Positions 51,269 to 61,185 of a DNA stretch of 64,000 nucleotides are shown piece after piece. Each line of letters opens with the position of its first letter. Within the stretch, counting starts at the first letter, position 1. The notes beneath the pieces were generated by a model. It was given only the letters and a program-made list of their open reading frames with translations, had not been told where the DNA came from and ran no database searches. The stretch is from Quillaja saponaria (Eukaryota > Streptophyta > Magnoliopsida > Fabales > Quillajaceae), in the NCBI GenBank assembly GCA_029379385.1, contig CM055605.1, forward strand, positions 1 through 64,000. The letters are read 5' to 3'. The position numbers and the translations under genes are program-made.

Positions 51269-53504
51269 ATGCATGGGATTAGGGTGTCCATGCATGCATG
51301 GGATTAGGGTTTCAATGCATGCATGCATGGTATTAAGGTGTCCATGCATGCATGGGATTAGGGTTTCAATGCATGCATGCATGGGATTAGGGATTCAATG
51401 CATGCATGCATGGGATTAGGGTGTCCATGCATGCATGGGATTAGGGTTTCAATGCATGCATTTTATTAAGGTTTCAAAGCATGCATGGGATTAGGGTGTC
51501 CATGCATGCACGGGATTAGGGTTTCAATGCATGCATGCATGGGATTAGGGTGTCCATGCATGCATGGGATTAGGGTGTCCATGCATGCATGGGATTAGGG
51601 TTTCAAAGCATGCATGGGATTAGGGTGTCCATGCATGCATGGGAATAGGGTTTCAATGCATGCATTTTATTAGGGTTTCAATGCATGCATGGGATTAGAG
51701 TTTCCATGCATACGATTAGGGTTTGCATGCATGCATGGGCTTAAAGTTGCATGCATAGGTTTAGGGTTGCATGCATAGGTTTAGGGTTACATGCATGAGT
51801 TTAGTGTTTGCATGCAAGCATGCATGGCTTTAGGGTGAATGGAAATATTGGAATAAATGGGGTGAATGGGAATATTAGGGTAAATGAGAATATTAGGGTA
51901 AATGGGAATAGGGTTTACATGACAACCAATTATATTGCACCCGTTATTTTATGTCATGCTTGGCTTTAGGGTCAATATGCATGCATGGCTTTAGAGTTTT
52001 GCATGCATGGCTTTAAGGGTGTATGGAAATATTGGAGTGAATGAGGTCAATGTAAATATTAGAGTGAATGGGTTGAATTTATTACATGGGATTTAGGTGT
52101 AACTTTTGGCAGGAAAATTATAAATTACAAATTTATAACATAGGATAAATTTATTGCATAGGACTAGGGTGTAACTTTCGGCGGGAAACTCTCCCTAACC
52201 ATAATATTATTCTTTTCTTAAGATTTACATGCATTGGATTAGGGTTTGCATGCATGCATGCATGGTTTTAGGGTTTGCATGCATGGTTTTAGGGTTTGCA
52301 TGCATGCATTCTTGGCTTTAAGGTTTGCATGCATGCATGGCTTTAGGGTTGCATGCATGAGTTTAGGCTTTGCATACACGCATGGCTTTAGGGTTGCATA
52401 CACGCATGACTTTAGGGTTTGCATGCAAGCATTCTTCACTTTAGGGTTTGAATGCAAGCATTCTTCACTTTAGGGTTTGAATGCAAGCATTCTTTACTTT
52501 AGGGTTTACATGCATGCATGGCTTTAGGGTTTGCATGCATGCATGCATTCTTCACTTTAGGGTTTACATGCATGCATGGATGGCATTAGGGTTTTCATGC
52601 ATGCATGGATGGAATTAGGGTTTTCATGCATGCATGGATCGCATTAGGGTTTTCATGCATCCATCCATGGCTTTAGGGTTTACATGCATGCATGCATGCA
52701 TGAATGGAATTAAGGTTTGCATGCATGCATGGATGACATTAGGCTTTGCATGCATGGATGGCATTTGGGTTTGCATGCATGCATACATGGCTTTAGGGTT
52801 TACATGCATGCATGAATGGAATTAGGGTTTGCATGAATGCATGGTTAAGGCTTTGCATGCATGCATGTTTAAGGCTTTGCATGCATGCATGGTTAAGGCG
52901 TGAATGGCGTGAATGGGGTAAATGGGGTAAATGGGGTTAATGGGGTGAATGGGGTTAATGGCTTTGGTGTGTGCATGCATGCATGAGTTTTGGCTTTGCA
53001 TGCATGCTTGCCTTTAGGGTTTCCATGCATGCATGAATGGAATTAGGGTTTGCATGCATGCATGGTTAAGGCTTTGCATGCATGCATGTTTAAGACTTTG
53101 CATGCATGCATGGTTAAGGCTTTACATGCATGCATGTGTTTAGGGTGAATGGGGTTAATAGGGTTAATGGAGTTAATGGGGTCAATGGGGTTAATGGCTT
53201 TGGTGTGTGCATGCATGCATGAGTTTTGGCTTTGCATACATGCTTGCCTTGAGGGTTTCCATGCATGCATGAATGGAATTAGGGTTTGCATGCATGCATG
53301 GATGGAATTAGGGTATGCATGCATGCATGGTTAAGGCTTTGCATGCATTTGTTTAGGGTGAATGGGGTGAATGGCTTTGGGGTTTGCATGCATGCATGAG
53401 TTTAGGCTTTGTATGCATGCTTGCCTTTAAGGTTTGCATGCATGCATGCTTGCCATTAGGCTTTGCATGCATATGCTTGCCTTTAGGGTTTCCATGCATG
53501 CATG
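51269..53504 (+). repeat. Private GCATGC expansion and diverged telo-like repeats, copy F
   Basis: From 51269 to about 51700 a subunit of roughly 33 bp (GGGATTAGGGTGTCCATGCATGCAT and a variant with TTTCAATGCATG) is amplified more than ten times. It is not seen in other copies. The remainder (51700-53504) is the usual CTTTAGGGTTT/GCATGC mixture with short GGGGTTAATGG minisatellites near 52915 and 53150. Confidence 0.8.
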
Positions 53505-54865
53505 CTTGTCGGGCTAGGTTTTATCAAGCCGGGCTATGGTTATCCCAAGCCTTAGATGGGCCTTGTGTGAACAGTAACCCCTTGTTGGACCCAAGCCCAT
53601 CAAGGGATTTACCCGAGCCTTATATGGGCCTTCTGTGAACAGTAACATATTTATCGGGCTTGGGCCGAACAAGGGATTTATCTGGCCCGGCAAGGGTTTA
53701 CCTAGGCCTTGTGTGAGTAGGAACCCCTTCTTGGGCTTAGGCCCAGCTATGGTTTTACCGAGTCGGTCTAGTGATTAATCAGGGCTTAGATAGGCCTTGT
53801 GTGAACAGTAACCCTTTTTTAGGCCCAAGCCCAACTATGATTTTACCGGGCTGGGCTATGGTATGCCCGGGCCTTAGATGGGCCTTGTGTGAACAGTAAT
53901 ACCGTATTGAGCCCAGGCCCAACTAGGGTTTTACCCTACCAGGCTAGGGTTTACCCGGGCCTTAGATGGACCTTGTGTGAACAATAACCCTTTAGTTTTA
54001 CCGGGAGAGGCTAAGGTTTACTCGGGCCTTAAATGGGCCTTGTGTGAACAGTAACCCCTTTATGGGCCCAGGCCCAACAATGGTTTTATCGGGCCAAGCT
54101 TGGGTTTTACCAGGGTTTGATCGGGCCGGGCTAGGACTTACCCAGGCCTTAGATGGGCCTTACGTGAACAGTAACTCCCTTTATTGGGCCCAGGCCCAAC
54201 AAGGGTTTTACCGAACACAACTTGGGTTTTATTGGGTCAGGTTAGGGATTTACCGGGCCGAGCTAGGTTTTATTGAGTCGAGCTAGGTTTTATCGAGCCG
54301 GGCTATGGTTATCACGGGCCTTAGATGGGCCTTGTATGAACAGTAACCCCTTTTTGGGCCCAAGCCCAACTATGGTTTTACCATGCCAGGCTAGGGTATG
54401 CTCGGGCCTTATATGGGCCTTGTGTGAACAGTAATCCCGTATTGAGCCCAGGCCCAACTAGGGATTTACCGTGCTGGGCTTAGGTTTACCCAGGCCTTAG
54501 ATGGGCCTTGTGTGAACATTAACCCCTTTTTGGGCCCAGGCCCAACAATAGTTTTATCGGGCCGGGCTTGGGTTTTACCAAGTCGGGCTATGGTTTACCC
54601 GGGCCTTGTGTGAACAGTAACCCCCTTTATGGGCCCAAGCCCAACAATGGTTTTACCGGGCCGGGATTGGGTTTTACCAGGCCGGGCTATGGTTTACCCG
54701 GACCTTAGATGGGCCTTGTGTGAATAGTAATCCCTTTTATGGGCCCAGGCCCAAGAATGGTTTTACCGGGCTGGGCTATGGTTTACCCGGGCCTTAGATT
54801 TGCCTTGTATGAACAATAACCCCCCTTTATTGGCCTTAGAAGGGCCTATATTGGACAGTAACCCC
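53505..54865 (+). repeat. GC-rich tandem array (copy F), expanded and diverged
   Basis: About 1.36 kb of GGGCCTTAGATGGGCCTTGTGTGAACAGTAACCCC-type subunits with many substitutions between neighbours. The array is longer than in homogenised copies. It follows directly after a GCATGC/TTTAGGG stretch, as in the other units. Confidence 0.85.
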
Positions 54866-57583
54866 ACCTCTAACCCCAAGAGATGATTTAACTTAGGTGT
54901 TAACTTAAGTATGGATAAACACCAGGTTGGCCAGAACACACCAGTTAGGTGTAGCGAGAGACCAAGTAGAGTTCACCTATATCCTCCAAGGGCTCAAATT
55001 GGGCTACAACCCCACCACTATAACCCAACTCCCAACTTTGGTAAAGATAGGGACGAAATTGGCCCGAACACACCAATTAGGTGTAACGGGCCATAAAGTG
55101 AGTTCAACCCAACCCTTCCAAGGGAGCAAGATTGGACATTAACCCTGCCTCTAACACCAAGATATGACCTAACCCAGCTCCCAACTTAGGTAAATATGTG
55201 GACAAGGTTGCCCAAACACACAAGTTAGGTGTAGCATGGCACCAAGTAATGTTCATCCAGACTCTTCAAGGCTTTACAACCTAACCCAGCTCCCAACTTA
55301 AGTCAAGATGGGGACAAGGTTGGCCCAAACACACCAGTTAGGTGTAGAAAGGGACCAAGTAGGGTTCACCTAGACTCTCCTAGGGCTTAGACGCCAACCC
55401 AGCACCCAACAGCATTCAAGATGAGGACGAGGTTGGCCCAAACATGCCAGTTAAGTGTAGCAAGGCACCAAGCAGGGTTCATCCACACTCTCCAAGGGTT
55501 TAGAAGCCAACCCAACACCCAACTAGATCCAAGAAGTCAACGAGGTTACACTAAACACACTAGTTAGGTGTAGCAAGACACCGAGTAGGGTTCACCTAGA
55601 TTCTCCAATGGTTTAGAAGCCAACCCAACACCCAACTTAAGTGTAGCAAGACACCAAGCAGGGTTCATCCACACTCTCCAAGGGTTTAGAAGCCAACCCA
55701 GCACAGAACTTAAGTCAGGATAGGAACGAGACTGGCCCATACACACCAGTTAGGTGTAGCAGGACATCGAGTGGGGTTCACCCAGGCTCTTCAAGGGTTT
55801 AGATCCCACCCTAGCTTCCAACTTAAACCAAGATGAGGACGAGGTTGGCCCATACACACAAGTTAGGTGTAGCAGGGCATCGAAAAAGGTTCACCCACAC
55901 TCTCCAAAGGTTTAGATCCCAACCCAGGTCCTAACTTAAGAAAAGATAGAGATAAGGTTGGCCCATACACAACAGTTAGGTGTAGCAAGTCATCGAGTAG
56001 GGTTCACCCACACTCTCCAAGGGTTTACAATCCACCCCAGCTCCCAACTTAAGAGAAAATGGGGACGAGGTAGGCCCATCCACACCAATTAGGTGTAGTA
56101 GGTCCTCGACTAGGGTTCACCCACACTTTCCAAGGGTTTAAAAGCAAACCCAGCTCCTAACTTAAGCCAAGATGGGGACGAGGTTGGCCCATCCACATCA
56201 CTTAGGTGTAGTAGGTCCTCGACTAGGGTTCACACACACTCTCCAAGGGTTTAGAAGCAGACCTAGTTCCCAAATTAAGCCAAGATAGGGACAAGGTTGG
56301 CCCATCCACACCAGTTAGGCATAGCAGGTCCTCGAATAGGGTTCACCCACACTCTTCAAGGGTTTAGAAGCCGACCCAGCTCCCAACTTAAGCCAAGATG
56401 GGGACGAGGTTGGCTCATCCACACTTGTTAGGTATAGCAAGTCCTCGACTAGGGTTCACCACACTCTTCCAAGGGTTTAGAAATCGACCCAGCACCCAAC
56501 TTAAGCTAAGATGTGGACGAGGTTGGCCCATCCACACCAGTTAGGTGTAGCAAGGCACCGAGTAGAGTTCACACAGACTCCCGCAGGGTTTAAAAGCCAA
56601 CCCAGCACAGAACTTAAGTCAGGATGGGAACAAGATTGGCCCATACACACTAGTTAGGTGTAGCAGGGCATCGAGTGGGGTTCACCCAGGCTCTTCAAGG
56701 GTTTAGATCCCACCCCAGCTTCCAACTTAAACCAAGATGGGGACGAGGTTGGCCCATACACACAAGTTAGGTGTAGCAGGGCATAGAAAATGGTTCACCC
56801 ACACTCTCCAAAGGTTTAGATCCCAACCCAGGTCCCAACTTAAGAAAAGATAGAGATTAGGTTAGCCCATACACAACAGTTAGGTGTAGCAAGTCATCGA
56901 GTAGGGTTCACCACACTCTTCAAGGGTTTACAATCCACCCCATCTCCCAACTTAAGAGAAGATGGGGACGAGGTAGGCCCATCCACACCAATTAGGTGTA
57001 GCAGGTCCTCGACTAGGGTTCACCCACACTCTCCAAGGGTTTAGAAGCAAACCCAGCTCCTAACTTAAGCCAAGATGGGGACGAGGTTGGCCCATCCACA
57101 CCACTTAGGTGTAGTAAGTCCTCGACTAGGGTTCACACACACTCTCCAAGGGTTTAGAAGCAGACCTAGTTCCCAAATTATGCCAAGATAGGGACAAGGT
57201 TGGCCCATCCACACCAGTTAGGCATAGCAGGTCCTCGAATAGGGTTCACCCACACTCTCCAAGGGTTTAGAAGCCGACCTAGCTCCCAACTTAAGCCAAG
57301 ATGGGACGAAGTTGGCCCTTCCACACTTGTTAGGTGTAGCATGTCCTCGACTAGGGTTCACCCACACTCTCCAAGGGTTTAGAAGTCGACCCAGCACCCA
57401 ACTTAAGCTAAGATGGGGACGAGGTTGGCCCATCCACACCAGTTAGGTGTAGCAAGGTCCTTGACTAGGGTTCATACACACTCTCCAAGGGTTTAGAAGC
57501 CGACCCAGCTCCCAACTTAAGCCAAGATGGGGACGAGGTTGGCCCATCCACACCAGTTAGGTGTAGCAGGCCCTCGAGTAGGA
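54866..57583 (+). repeat. 113-bp tandem array (copy F) with ~904-bp higher-order repeat
   Basis: This is the longest 113-bp array (about 2.7 kb). A characteristic subunit (GCACAGAACTTAAGTCAGGAT) occurs at 55701 and again at 56605, 904 bp or eight subunits apart. The intervening subunits recur in the same order (for example GGTTTAGATCCCACCC(T/C)AGCTTCC, AGGTAGGCCCATCC). So this is a higher-order repeat of eight 113-bp monomers, present about 1.9 times. Confidence 0.85.
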
Positions 57584-57601
57584 ACCATAACCCTAACCCT
57601 A
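57584..57601 (-). repeat. Short CCCTAAC remnant at the array end (copy F)
   Basis: CCATAACCCTAACCCTATT follows the last 113-bp monomer at the place of the telomere tract. After it the sequence becomes AT-rich and unrelated to the satellite. This marks the array boundary. Confidence 0.8.
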
Positions 57602-59289
57602 TTACATTAATAGTTAATAATACTATTAAATAATAAATAACTAGTATAAATAACATGAGATTTAATTTGGGAAAGGTCAATGACGGATTTACCCCTCCAG
57701 GTATGTAGGGATGCCTCGGGATGGTTGAAATTGAGTTTTGTCGACATTTGGGCGAGTTTTGCCCTTTTTGCAAAATGACCAAAATGCCCTTGTAGTTATC
57801 TATTATTTAATAATATTAATACTAATTTAGTAAATTTCTTTATTTCAAAAATATATTGACTATTTAGTATTACGTATTAACAAACATGAAATATTAATTA
57901 TTTAATAATATTATTAATTGTCAGAGTCTCCGACTATTCACGTCTTATTAAAATTTTAACGTTAATCGTCAAATTCGCCAACGATTCACGTCTTAGTAAA
58001 TTTTAATTTTAATCATCAGAGTCTCCAACAATTTATGTCTTAGTAAAATAGAGACTTTAGCGATTTACTTGCTTTTATAATATTCACATTACATTGTTAT
58101 TAATGTTCCAAAAAAAAAAATTCATATATTGCTAAGAAAATAATTATATTTATTAGATAAATTTTTTCAATTACATTCGATAACCATTTCGATTGTCCGA
58201 TTGAGACATGTAAAGAATATCACGCCTACATACCTATTATGTTATACAAAGTCCTACAATTATTCGCAAATAACGAGTTCGTCTAATTGTCAATGTAGTA
58301 GCGTTTGAGTTTCTTTAACAGTTCTTGTTAGGTTCGCGTATTAGCAAAATTTCAATGTAAATTGGCAGACTCTCCGACGATTCATGTATATGTAGAATTT
58401 TAATTATTTAATATATATTCATATAAATTAAATATTAGTAAATAAATATTATTAATTATTCAATGGTAATTATTTATTATTTAATAATATTATTAATTAT
58501 TTAGTAAAGACAATAATAATAACCGTAGAAAGATGGGAATTTTATGTTCAAAATTCAAAACTCAAAGTTTTGTATATCATCACAGATTAAGCTTTTTTTT
58601 TAGGAATAAAAGAGATCCCTAAATGATCTCTATAATAGCTGACAATATCGGGTTTATCAGTCTTTTGTGAAACTTAATTTGCAGCACGGAAAGTTACACA
58701 AGAGAGGTAATGCGGTAATGCTGACAAAGACTTATTTCTGACACAGAGACTTGATTACTGGGCATATTGGAAAAGAAAAGGAGAAAAGAAAACTTTTGAT
58801 GTAAAACGTGATTTCATATCAATTATGAGAAACCTATAGAATTGTTGATGTGGCGATGCATGTCTTTGTTTTATGTTTCCCGGTTGCCTGGTTGCATGTA
58901 TTGGTCCTAACTTCTAATTGGCAGGTCTCATGCATACTAGGGATTCTAACTTCACTTCCAGAGTCAATTGAATAATGAACATTTTGTTTTGATAGATCAA
59001 TGCGTGGTTTTCATTATTTTGTAATTCTATTTGCATGCCTATGGTTTCAAATGTTAAGGGGAATGGAAAACCAGAGTCTATTATACATCTTTCTCTAAAA
59101 TCTTAGCAGCCAGAAAGTGATTTTGGAACATACCGGAGCTTTAAGAAGTATAAAAATTTCTCCATGTGTTTGCAATGTGCACAAAAGAGTGAAGGTTTTG
59201 TAGGTACTTTATGCTGTAAAGTTTTTTGGTCTAATATTCTTTATTTAATTTTGTTTCTTGTGTGGCTATCTGGGAAACTGAATACACAG
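57602..59289. other. AT-rich non-coding DNA between the array and the SKIP35 exon
   Basis: No open frame resembling the missing SKIP35 exons is visible. The stretch AAAATGACCAAAATGCCC near 57771 is a phrase common in plant repeats. A 23-bp AT-rich direct repeat (ATTATTTAATAATATTATT plus AATT) is at 57897-57919 and 58476-58498. The 3' part is probably intron sequence of the truncated gene, ending in a T-rich tract and TACACAG at 59289. Nothing else is recognised. Confidence 0.6.
57920..58050 (+). repeat. 47-48 bp degenerate tandem repeat
   Basis: Three units begin at 57920, 57968 and 58015, sharing GTCAGAGTCTCC, ATTCACGTCTTAGTAAA and TTTTAATTTTAATC. A related single unit is near 58364 (GGCAGACTCTCCGACGATTC). 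It is unrelated to the satellite. Confidence 0.75.
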
Positions 59290-60078
59290 ATTGCCCAAAG
59301 GAACAGCTTGGATGTTGATGTTGACCTGGCACTGGGTTTTGCTTCCCACTATTGCAAGATTGGCACAATGGAGTGTCTGGCGAAAGAGGGTAATGCTATA
59401 GCTTTCTTGAGCCCTTTGATGCGAGCAGCTGAGAGGGGTTGCATGCAAGTTGTTGAGTGGTTTGTGAAGAGAGGATGCAGAGACATGGAGCTCTGCCTTG
59501 CTCTTACGGCAGCCACTTCTAGCAGCCAAGTTGAGGTGGCCGCATATCTACTTCCTCATGTTCCACACCATGTGCTTGCAGCTCTAAGCATTGAAATTCT
59601 CAAGGCTGCTGGCGAACGTGGTGGTGGTTCTCTTGATGGTGTTGCATTTCTCCTCCGATCTGACTTCTTAGGTGATCCTGCAGCTACTTATGCTATTGCA
59701 GACAGTATTGCAAAATCGGATGATGATGCTGTTGCTCCAGAGCTGAAGTCTTTTCTACATGAGTATTGGTCAAATGTTGCTTTCTTGGAGGGTTTAAGAG
59801 AGGGCCAAGAACATTACTTGAACCTTGTGAGAATCCTGAAATGGGGAGAGTCTCCTATATTCTTAAGAGATTTTCCAGGTCCATTGCGGGTGGCAATTGC
59901 TTACTTGCCACTGTATAGGCAGTGCATTGAGGCAGGTGGCGGTTTGCTATGGCAGAGGTAAAGAGGGCAGGTGGTTGAAGCTGTGAGAAGGCTTGGAGGT
60001 AATCTACTCGAGGAGGTGAGCCAAGGCAGAGAACTATTGACTGTTTTGGAGCGTCATCTTCCCCCGTTTTTGCTTTAG
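59290..60078 (+). pseudogene. SKIP35: SKIP35-like ankyrin protein, 3'-terminal exon fragment with in-frame stop
   Basis: The translated exon closely matches the C-terminal part of the plant ankyrin protein SKIP35 (SKP1-interacting partner 35), a candidate partner of SCF ubiquitin ligases. The exon starts after a T-rich tract and TACACAG at 59289 and begins IAQRNSLDVDVDLALGF. Ankyrin-type segments follow (PLMRAAERGCMQVVEWFVKR, then AATSSSQVEVAAYLLPHVP) and a conserved tail (REGQEHYLNLVRILKWGES, PLRVAIAYLPLY). After 223 codons a TAA at 59959-59961 interrupts the frame. The same frame continues with RGQVVEAVRRL and ERHLPPFLL for 38 codons to a TAG at 60076-60078, as expected for the normal C terminus. 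From memory of the family, the stop replaces a Leu codon (QR-L-RGQ), consistent with TTA to TAA. The family protein is about 580 residues; about 55% at the N terminus is missing, and no upstream exon is visible before the satellite at 57601. I infer a truncated pseudogene. A Met at 59164 gives a longer frame, but its first 42 codons look intronic. Confidence 0.85.
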
Positions 60079-60450
60079 TCCTCCCAGATTGCTTAGCAAA
60101 GCCTTAGTATTTGATATATATTTCTTTTCCGATTCTGTTTCCCTCTTCCTTCTTTACATACGATGTATGCTATTAGATAATATTAAAAGATTTGGATGGC
60201 AGTCAGGTGAAGAGTCTAGTAAGCTATGTGAAGTTTTCTTTTTATTTTATGTGTTTGACTCATATTATGTGTCTGTGCAGTCATCCTAACTCCTACTATA
60301 TTATGATGGGCGTTTATGTTTTTCCATAATTTGAGAGACTGTTGTAAAAAATTGTTTTCAATATGACGGCTTTTTCTTAATATATTGTGTCAATTATTGC
60401 CTCGGTGACAGCAAACATTAACTCTATTTTGAAGTTGCTTTTCAAAATTT
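60079..60450. other. Spacer with probable 3' flank of the SKIP35 fragment
   Basis: T-rich sequence follows the original TAG. It contains GATATATATTTC and several AATATTA/TAATAT stretches that could serve as plant near-upstream polyadenylation elements, but no single site can be chosen. No coding region is recognised. Confidence 0.4.
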
Positions 60451-60453
60451 CAG

Positions 60454-60652
60454 GTGTACGAACATATTTAAGTCTTTATTTGTTGTTGCTTTCGTTAAGG
60501 TTCAACTTGGTTATAATGATGAAGTGAAATTTGGTGCAAACGGGATTTCCGTCTTTTGCTACGACCTGGATCCAGGTTATCGCTGGGTGATGATAGCCCA
60601 GAGAGAGATCAGAGCTTGTTTGTTAGCAAACTATCTTTATAAGTTAAATTAA
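60454..60652 (+). other. Unidentified open frame, possible exon fragment
   Basis: After TTTTCAAAATTTCAG, a plausible splice acceptor at 60453, a frame without ATG stays open for about 65 codons to TAA at 60650-60652. The segment from 60500 (VQLGYNDEVKFGANGISVF, then CYDLDPGYRWVMIAQREI) looks protein-like in composition. I do not recognise the family. It could be a relic exon of another gene captured between SKIP35 and the GDI gene, or chance. Confidence 0.3.
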
Positions 60653-60860
60653 GAAATTCTGCCGAATTCAAATCTTTATTATAAATCAATATTAAAATAA
60701 AAAATTATTTTTTAACTAAAATATGAATATTTTTTATTAAATATTCACTAATATTAAAATAAAATATTAATATATAATCATTAAATTTGTAATAATATAT
60801 TTTATCATCTTATTTCTCTTTAACTTTCAAATAAAAAAAATTATCCTCTTTTTTCAATTA
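60653..60860. other. Very AT-rich spacer
   Basis: About 200 bp composed almost wholly of A and T (AATATTAAAATAAAATATTAA and similar). It separates the fragment at 60454-60652 from the GDI 5' region. No feature is recognised; it could act as a promoter-distal AT-rich or matrix-attachment-like element, which is inference only. Confidence 0.4.
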
Positions 60861-60932
60861 AAATAAATGATATTTTCCTTTGGTCTCCTCGTATTTCCTA
60901 CCATCCACTCTCCTGTTCTCTCCAAACTCTCA

Positions 60933-60968
60933 AACAGACCCGACCCGATAATATCGGGTCGGTCTGTT
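60933..60968. promoter_or_regulatory. Near-perfect inverted repeat upstream of the GDI gene
   Basis: AACAGACCCGACCCGAT and ATCGGGTCGGTCTGTT pair over 16 bp with a single bulged C and a 3-base loop (AAT). It lies 218 bp before the ATG, in the probable promoter or 5' leader. A direct repeat GCCCTCAGGC follows at 60994-61003 and 61028-61037. Function is unknown. Confidence 0.65.
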
Positions 60969-61185
60969 AGGGAGTCCAAAATCGACGGACCCGGCCCTCA
61001 GGCTTTATTTTTTATTTTTTTGGTAAAGCCCTCAGGCATCCTCGAATAAGCAAAACCCCATTTCTTACGTCAACTGACAAAGCATCTCTGGGATAGACCC
61101 CTTGGATCCAAGCAACATACCCCTTCCGGTAATTCTCCGTGCGTGGAATTTCGCGCTTAACATCTAATCAACCCTGTGATTTGCC

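Larger units (their letters stand above)
47406..57601 (+). repeat. Diverged gene-proximal satellite unit copy F
   Basis: Module order is still recognisable: GCATGC/TTTAGGG repeats (47406-50794), T-rich module (50795-51080), ATCGAT-like array (51095-51268), more telo-like repeats (51269-53504), GC-rich array (53505-54865), 113-bp array (54866-57583) and a CCCTAAC remnant (57584-57601). Sequence identity to copies A-D is clearly lower throughout. The array ends at this copy and AT-rich unique DNA follows. Confidence 0.85.

Noticed and set aside
1..57601. Many open frames of 60-215 codons on both strands in the array
   Set aside because: They translate simple repeats (ATGC gives Met-His-Ala-Cys; GAATATAGT gives Val-Asn-Ile; CCCTAA gives Leu-Thr or Asn-Pro), exist on both strands at once, and are broken by single-base indels between copies.
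57897..58498. 23-bp AT-rich direct repeats as ends of a transposon
   Set aside because: The repeats are low-complexity AT sequence, no terminal inverted repeat or target-site duplication is clear, and the interior has no coding capacity.
58671..58710. A possible micro-exon between TTTGCAG and GTAATG upstream of the SKIP35 exon
   Set aside because: It is only about 22 bases, does not match the expected SKIP35 residues before the exon, and has no supporting neighbour exon.
59164..59289. Met at 59164 with a hydrophobic stretch as the N terminus of the SKIP35 fragment
   Set aside because: The first 42 codons lie in a T-rich tract ending in TACACAG, typical of a plant intron end. Homology to SKIP35 begins exactly at 59290.
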